Shown here in pieces: positions 58,967-64,000 of a stretch of 64,000 nt of DNA. Position numbers and translations under genes: made by a program. The DNA is from Afifellaceae bacterium (GTDB lineage: Bacteria > Pseudomonadota > Alphaproteobacteria > Rhizobiales > Afifellaceae), in NCBI GenBank assembly GCA_028284625.1, contig JANQRH010000011.1, forward strand, positions 22,866 through 86,865, written 5' to 3'. Positions within the stretch are counted from its first letter, which is position 1; the number at the start of each line of letters is the position of its first letter. Under the pieces are notes generated by a model. That model saw nothing but the letters and a program-made list of their open reading frames with translations, had not been told where the DNA came from and searched no databases.

Positions 58967-59239
58967 CTAGTACGCTTCAATATCGCCGGTGACCTCGGTC
59001 ACCACCGGAATTCCTTCGATCGTTCCAGGAATCCGCGACGCCTCCGATTGCTCCTTCAGATAGACCACAATCGCATCGTCACCGACCGGGCCGCGGCCGA
59101 CGCCGACGCCGGTGACACCCGGCAGGCCAAGAAGCTTGTCCTCGTGCCGCCGCTTCACGTCTTCTGCGGCGGTTGCCGGTTCGGCATCTTCCGGATTGTA
59201 CGGGACACTGACGTCTTTCGGCAGGTTTCCGGCACTCAC
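58967..59239 (-). CDS. Small protein with free-standing copy of the N-terminal domain of the neighbouring trypsin-fold protein
   Basis: A 90-residue protein from a GTG at 59239; AAGGAG is about 8 bp upstream. Residues 1-32 are acidic. The rest reads KLLGLPGVTGVGVGRGPVGD then AIVVYLKEQS and IPVVTEVTGDIEA. Residues 89-159 of the next protein upstream share the same order: VVGVGIG, VLNVYVAEPAS and MPVNVIVTGPIEA. I take the two as one domain type, a small alpha/beta fold. It may bind or inhibit the protease-like partner, but no function is known. No signal peptide. Confidence 0.72.
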   Translation of the reverse strand: MSAGNLPKDVSVPYNPEDAEPATAAEDVKRRHEDKLLGLPGVTGVGVGRGPVGDDAIVVYLKEQSEASRIPGTIEGIPVVTEVTGDIEAY

Positions 59240-59346
59240 GGAGGCACTCCTTAATTGGCCACGGCGATGAGCTTAGCCAGCGCAAGCCAGTTGGTGCAGA
59301 ACCAAGTGCGGATCGGGGACCGAGATCGACCCCCGATCCGGTGTCG

Positions 59347-60525
59347 CTAGGTGTAGAGGTTTATATCGAGTGCAGCAAGCACACGGTTGATCTTGTTGGC
59401 AAAGGTGAAGCCACCACCGCCGGCGAACAACAGTCCGACCGGGTTGCGGCGGCCGTCCCAGGACCAAATCAGCGAACCGGAATCGCCTCCCGCGCTGAAG
59501 TCGCGCCCAAAGCCGCGGATGGTGATCTGGTCGCGGAAGTTCGCCACGCGGCCAGGGCCGAAATTCACGCGGATACTGGCATTGCAGTCGGTGATGCGCC
59601 CCGCCGTGAGCTGCGTCGTGCGGCCGCTCTTGCCCACAATCAGCCCGACCTGGCAGGCGCGGGTCTGACTGCTCACACGGAAGTAGCGCCAGCGGCCGCC
59701 GGAGCGATAGATGAACTCGCGGCGCACGCGTTTGTGCCAGGCCCAGCCGGTTGCGCAATCTACGAAGTTCTGGCCGCCGGCGAAGTCGATGGGAACGAAG
59801 CGCTCCAGCACTGCAATGCGATCTTGAGGGCTGCGGCCGCCATCGGCGCGGCCGGGCTGCATGATCGTATCGCCGCCTTGTGCATTGTTGGAATTGGCGA
59901 GCACGTGGTTGTTGCTGAGGATCAGCACCCGCCGCCGACGGGCACCGGAGCGGCCGCGGGCAAGACAGCCTTGCGTTCCCGCCGTGATCGCCACGTGCCC
60001 GATCGAGATGCCGTTCGGAGACGGCCGCTCGCGATGGGTGTGCCGCAGCGCCTCTATCGGTCCAGTCACGATGACATTGACGGGCATCCGATCGCTGGCA
60101 AGCGCACGCACGCCAAGCCCGTCGACCACGCAGGCGCGGGCGGCGTCCTGCGAGGCCGGTTCGGCGACGTAGACATTCAGAACCGGCGTTCCGGGTCCGT
60201 CGTCGTCGACTTGGTCCAAGTCGCGCTCGGCGCTGCCGATGCCAACGCCCACCACATTGTTGGCGCCTTGAAACGCCTCCGCCGCTGCAAAGACACCACC
60301 CTCAGGCGGCTCTTGAGCAAACAGAGCCTTCTCCACTTCCGCATGGAGCTCCAGCAGCGCGCCGCTTGGCGCGGTCGCTTCCGCTGCCGCGTGGTCGGGC
60401 TCCACATCGTCTTCTTCGGGGTCGAGGATATCGTCGTCGTCCAGCTCGCCCTGCGAAGCCGCACCGTTCTCGTCATCCTGCGGGTCGTCGTATTCGTCGT
60501 CGCGCCGTGATTTCTTGCTTGGCAT
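59347..60525 (-). CDS. Trypsin-fold serine protease-like protein with acidic N-terminal region
   Basis: 392 residues, no signal peptide. Residues 1-50 are very acidic (Asp/Glu runs). Residues ~85-160 carry the VVGVGIG...VIVTGPIEA domain shared with the small neighbour. Residues ~165-392 are a chymotrypsin-like domain: His207 in LSNNHVLAN, Asp256 in FVDCATG and Ser349 in SAGGDSGSLIW form a plausible triad, and GKSGRTTQLTAGRI matches the fold's second barrel. NNHVLAN then GDTIMQPGRADGG is typical of bacterial relatives of the plant NAL1 protein. An active intracellular peptidase is likely; targets are unknown. Confidence 0.8.
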   Translation of the reverse strand: MPSKKSRRDDEYDDPQDDENGAASQGELDDDDILDPEEDDVEPDHAAAEATAPSGALLELHAEVEKALFAQEPPEGGVFAAAEAFQGANNVVGVGIGSAERDLDQVDDDGPGTPVLNVYVAEPASQDAARACVVDGLGVRALASDRMPVNVIVTGPIEALRHTHRERPSPNGISIGHVAITAGTQGCLARGRSGARRRRVLILSNNHVLANSNNAQGGDTIMQPGRADGGRSPQDRIAVLERFVPIDFAGGQNFVDCATGWAWHKRVRREFIYRSGGRWRYFRVSSQTRACQVGLIVGKSGRTTQLTAGRITDCNASIRVNFGPGRVANFRDQITIRGFGRDFSAGGDSGSLIWSWDGRRNPVGLLFAGGGGFTFANKINRVLAALDINLYT

Positions 60526-60620
60526 GACATCCTCCCATGTCGTGGCACGGAAGGATATGCATCTGAAAATTGCATTTCTGTGGCGAAATACCGGCAGAAG
60601 TGGTGTTTGGCAGCCGGACG

Positions 60621-62558
60621 CTAGTTCTCCGCAGCAGCGACGCGGCCTTCGTCACGCACCAACAATTCGTCGATGCGCTCGCGCTCTTGCGTGAAGGCGA
60701 CCATCTCCGCGCCCTTCAATTCGCGGCCGCGCGGCACGCGGATCTTCATCGGATCGACGAAGCGACCGTTGACCAGCACCTCGTAGTGCAGATGCGGTCC
60801 GGTGGAGAGGCCGGTGGAGCCGACATAGCCGATCACCTGGCCCTGCTTGACATTGTCGCCCCGCTTCAAGCCTTTGAGATAGCCGCTCATATGATTGTAG
60901 GTGGTCTTGTAGCCATTCAGGTGCTTCAGCGTGATGTGGCGGCCGTATCCGGAGGCGCGGCCGATCTTCTCCACCACGCCGTTGCCGGAGGCGAGAATCG
61001 GCGTGCCGCGCGGCGCCGCCCAATCCACGCCCCGGTGCATACGGTAGCGTTTCAAGATCGGATGACGGCGCATTCCGAATCCTGAGGTGAACCGTCCCTT
61101 CGTGACCGGCTTACGCATCAGAAACTTCTGGGCGCTTTTGCCGTCCGGATCGTAATACTCAATCGCCCCGTCGGGGCTGCGGAAGCGATAGAAGCGATGG
61201 GTGGTGTTGCCCAGCGTCAGCGCTGCATAGAGGATTTCCGAGTTCTCCGTTTCGGCGTCGGCCGAATAGATGACCTCCAGATTGTCGGTGGGCGACAGGC
61301 GCGCCTGGTAGTCGACGTCGAAGGAGAAGATGCTGCCGATGTTCTTGATCACATCCTGCGGCATGTCGAGTGTGAGGCCGGTACCCCAAAGCCCATCATG
61401 CAGCGTTGGCAGCACGCCGCGCGGCGCCTTCTCCACGACGACAAGCTCCGTCTCTTCGGCCGGCTCCCGGGCCGCGACATAGACGCCCGTATCGGCCAAC
61501 GCCACGGTGGCGATGTGGCGGTCGTTGTGCTGGTAAAGGCTGACGCGCACCGGGCGCATGTCGCCGGTCTCAGGGCTTGGGGCCAGGCCGAGGCGCAGCT
61601 TTTGTCCAGCCCGGAAATCGAATGCAAAATTTGCCACAAGCGCCGACTGGATGCGCGCAGCGGCGTCCTCGTCGGCACCTTCCTCCATCAGCATCTTGCG
61701 AAGCGAGGCACCTTCCACCACCGGCAGAACCTTGTCCTCAATCGACAGGTCTGCCGTGACGTCGCTCTTCTGCAAAAGCGAGACGTTCTCCGGGGAGATC
61801 GCAACGGCAAGCGCATTCAACGCGCCGGCTTCCGCGCTCGCCATCTCAAATCGCGCCGGATCGACATAAGGGAGCGAGGCCACCTCGACGGCGCCCTCCG
61901 CCAAGTCGGGTGCGGCGGCGCGCACGATCTGCTCGACCTCGTAGACATCGAGCGCGACTGACTCCTCATATAAGGCGCCGCCAAGCGGAAAATCCTCGAC
62001 CTGGATCTCTACCTCGCCGTCGACCTCCGCGCCGTAGATGGAATCGCTTGCGGCGACTTCCACCGGTGGGCTTTCTTCCTCGCCCTCCGGCGTCGTGAAG
62101 ACATCGGCGGCGCGGAAGACGGGAATGCGTGTCGCGACATCCTCCTCCACGGGTGCTGCGAGGTTGGCGCGGACATGCGCATAGGGACGGACACGCACGA
62201 TGTCGCGGTCGCCGGAGCGCGTCACCGTAGAGATCGAGAGGACGCGGCGCGTCACCTCGCTTTCCGGCACGGGGCGGAAGCGGTCTCCCTTGACCGCCAC
62301 GGCGGCGTCGTCGCCGTAGGTGCCAAGCGCTTGCGCCGGGCGAACCACGAGATAATCGTCGATGCCAACGGCGGCGTGGAGCGCGCCGCCGACCAACGCA
62401 GCGGAGAATATCCCGGTCAGAACGGAGCCAGCCAGCCAGCGGATGCTGACGCGACGCCGGTCCGGCGGGCCACTGGTGATGTTGCGCGTGAACAGGGGCT
62501 CCTCGTCGCCCAAGTCGACGAGCGGTCGCTCGAGGTTTTGTCCCTCCAGAGCTGCCAA
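60621..62558 (-). CDS. M23 family metallopeptidase (LytM/DipM-type), membrane anchored
   Basis: Cell-wall endopeptidase of 645 residues. A single membrane helix lies at about 39-62 (IRWLAGSVLTGIFSAALVGG), with the remainder periplasmic. Middle residues ~260-440 are a coiled or linker region with OapA-like segments. The C-terminal M23 domain has the zinc ligands His508 and Asp512 (MHRGVDWAAPRGTPI) and the HLH at 589-591 in GPHLHYEVLVNG, so it is expected to be active. The start is unclear: a TTG at 62558 fits, with no ATG before residue ~250; an upstream GGGAG supports it. Confidence 0.88.
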   Translation of the reverse strand: MAALEGQNLERPLVDLGDEEPLFTRNITSGPPDRRRVSIRWLAGSVLTGIFSAALVGGALHAAVGIDDYLVVRPAQALGTYGDDAAVAVKGDRFRPVPESEVTRRVLSISTVTRSGDRDIVRVRPYAHVRANLAAPVEEDVATRIPVFRAADVFTTPEGEEESPPVEVAASDSIYGAEVDGEVEIQVEDFPLGGALYEESVALDVYEVEQIVRAAAPDLAEGAVEVASLPYVDPARFEMASAEAGALNALAVAISPENVSLLQKSDVTADLSIEDKVLPVVEGASLRKMLMEEGADEDAAARIQSALVANFAFDFRAGQKLRLGLAPSPETGDMRPVRVSLYQHNDRHIATVALADTGVYVAAREPAEETELVVVEKAPRGVLPTLHDGLWGTGLTLDMPQDVIKNIGSIFSFDVDYQARLSPTDNLEVIYSADAETENSEILYAALTLGNTTHRFYRFRSPDGAIEYYDPDGKSAQKFLMRKPVTKGRFTSGFGMRRHPILKRYRMHRGVDWAAPRGTPILASGNGVVEKIGRASGYGRHITLKHLNGYKTTYNHMSGYLKGLKRGDNVKQGQVIGYVGSTGLSTGPHLHYEVLVNGRFVDPMKIRVPRGRELKGAEMVAFTQERERIDELLVRDEGRVAAAEN

Positions 62559-62783
62559 GCCCCCGAATCTCCCCTGTGAAACCGAAGCGGGAATAGGCCG
62601 CAGGAATTGGGCCTCTTCGTGACACCTCCTGGCAGGCCCCGACCGGTGCTGTCAATGAGCGGTCCGGCGCAGCCCGCGAAGACGCTACTTGGTGCGCAAA
62701 TCCGGTAGCGGTGCGCGGCAAAAACCGCTAGAATTAGGGGGTGCGGGAGGCACCTGGCGGACCGCCGATACGCAGACAAAAAA

Positions 62784-62804
62784 CCGACATCTGAGGGATG
62801 TCGG
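62784..62804. repeat. Inverted repeat just upstream of the rRNA promoter
   Basis: CCGACATC (62784-62791) and GATGTCGG (62797-62804) pair perfectly around TGAGG. It ends 5 bp before the -35 hexamer. It may be a regulator site; as no gene on the plus strand ends upstream, it is not a terminator for one, and the minus-strand gene starts further left. Confidence 0.6.
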
Positions 62805-62809
62805 GGATG

Positions 62810-62838
62810 TTGACACGTTCGGCGGCGAGGCATATATC
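62810..62838 (+). promoter_or_regulatory. Predicted rRNA operon promoter
   Basis: TTGACA (62810-62815), a 17-bp spacer and TATATC (62833-62838) form a near-ideal sigma-70 promoter. Expected start of transcription is near 62845. The next promoter-like pair before the 16S gene was not found, so this may be the only rRNA promoter in the window. Confidence 0.75.
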
Positions 62839-62967
62839 AGGCGCTCCATCGGTCGCAGGGCCGGACTTCGCTCGCCTCTGCGATTTGGTGTTCCCGACAA
62901 GCAATGGGGGTCCTCCGGCCTGGCCGGTGCACCTGTTGCGGCCGAGAGAGTGGATCGATCGGCTGGG

Positions 62968-63010
62968 CGGCCTTCCTGTCTCAGACAGCGACGGCCGGTT
63001 CTTTGACAAT
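62968..63010 (+). promoter_or_regulatory. boxB-like hairpin and boxA antitermination site of the rRNA leader
   Basis: Stem CGGCC (62968-62972) with GGCCG (62993-62997) and an inner stem CTGTC / GACAG (62976-62988) form a hairpin. GTTCTTTGACAAT at 62998-63010 follows; it resembles rRNA boxA (TGCTCTTTAACAA). This is the expected NusB/S10 binding layout. Confidence 0.65.
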
Positions 63011-63224
63011 TTGGTTTGAAGAAAGAGAAGCGTGGACGGCGAAGTCTTTGCGGATGCCGTTTGAACTTCGGTTCAGGCGCATCGAACGAGACTTCGGCGG
63101 TTTGCGTATTCTCAGAGAACTCACATGTCGCCATTTGGTCGCCGATGTCTTCGGATGTTGGGGATCGGATGGATGACGGTGTGACCTCGTCAATGCGCGA
63201 TCAGTGCCGGTTCAAGATCTCATT

Positions 63225-64000
<776 letters not shown>

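Larger units (their letters stand above)
62559..63224. other. Divergent region M23 peptidase / rRNA operon, including rRNA leader
   Basis: About 666 bp with no credible protein gene. It holds, in order: the M23 gene upstream region, an inverted repeat at 62784-62804, the rRNA promoter at 62810-62838, a boxB-like hairpin at 62968-62997, boxA at 62998-63010 and the leader to the 16S start. The leader is about 380 nt if transcription begins near 62845. Confidence 0.75.

Overview
The window is chromosomal DNA of a GC-rich alphaproteobacterium, most likely order Hyphomicrobiales (Rhizobiales). Four things point there. A 16S rRNA gene begins at about 63225 and has the short 5' half typical of Alphaproteobacteria. 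The gene order ubiG, lysC, ptsP, prfA, prmC, DUF4167 gene, clpB is conserved in rhizobia and relatives. An Irr-type iron-control box lies before bacterioferritin. The palindromic intergenic repeats are of a kind common in that order. I would not name a genus. I see no prophage, transposase or CRISPR array.

Layout. 1-8902 (minus): GlgE-pathway operon glgE, treS-maltokinase fusion, glgB, glgX (cut by the window edge), making and trimming alpha-glucan from trehalose. 9277-12220 (plus): MarR regulator and a cyanide-insensitive-type bd oxidase. 12254-14747: amidase and a Gfo/Idh/MocA oxidoreductase. 15168-19878: a possible 40-residue membrane peptide, then an RND efflux pair. 19890-23230: Rrf2 regulator, a glutamine-synthetase-like enzyme and an iron alcohol dehydrogenase. 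23254-26359: PilZ protein, RF3, Bfd-like ferredoxin and bacterioferritin with an Irr box. 26360-32205 (minus): formyl-CoA transferase and NAD-linked formate dehydrogenase, fitting oxalate or formate oxidation. 32422-37744: an orphan tricarboxylate-type binding protein and a second RND pair. 38108-43429: SMP-30 lactonase, adenine deaminase, MFS exporter, ubiG and an FMN reductase. 43629-53940: the conserved lysC-to-clpB block with a MOSC gene inserted. 54221-56921: a YjbR-type protein and, on the minus strand, a four-gene coupled operon of two DUF1538 membrane proteins, a PII-like protein and a CBS protein. 57210-62558 (minus): gamma-glutamyltransferase, a small domain protein, a trypsin-fold protein carrying a similar domain, and an M23 peptidase. 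62810-64000: rRNA promoter, leader and partial 16S gene.

The best candidate for a little-described system is the DUF1538/DUF1538/PII-like/CBS operon. It looks like a two-subunit membrane carrier with two nucleotide-sensing regulators made in step with it. Second is the trypsin-fold protein with its free-standing domain partner. At least three full copies, and one worn copy, of a palindromic repeat sit between genes. One copy supplies the stop codon of the MFS gene.
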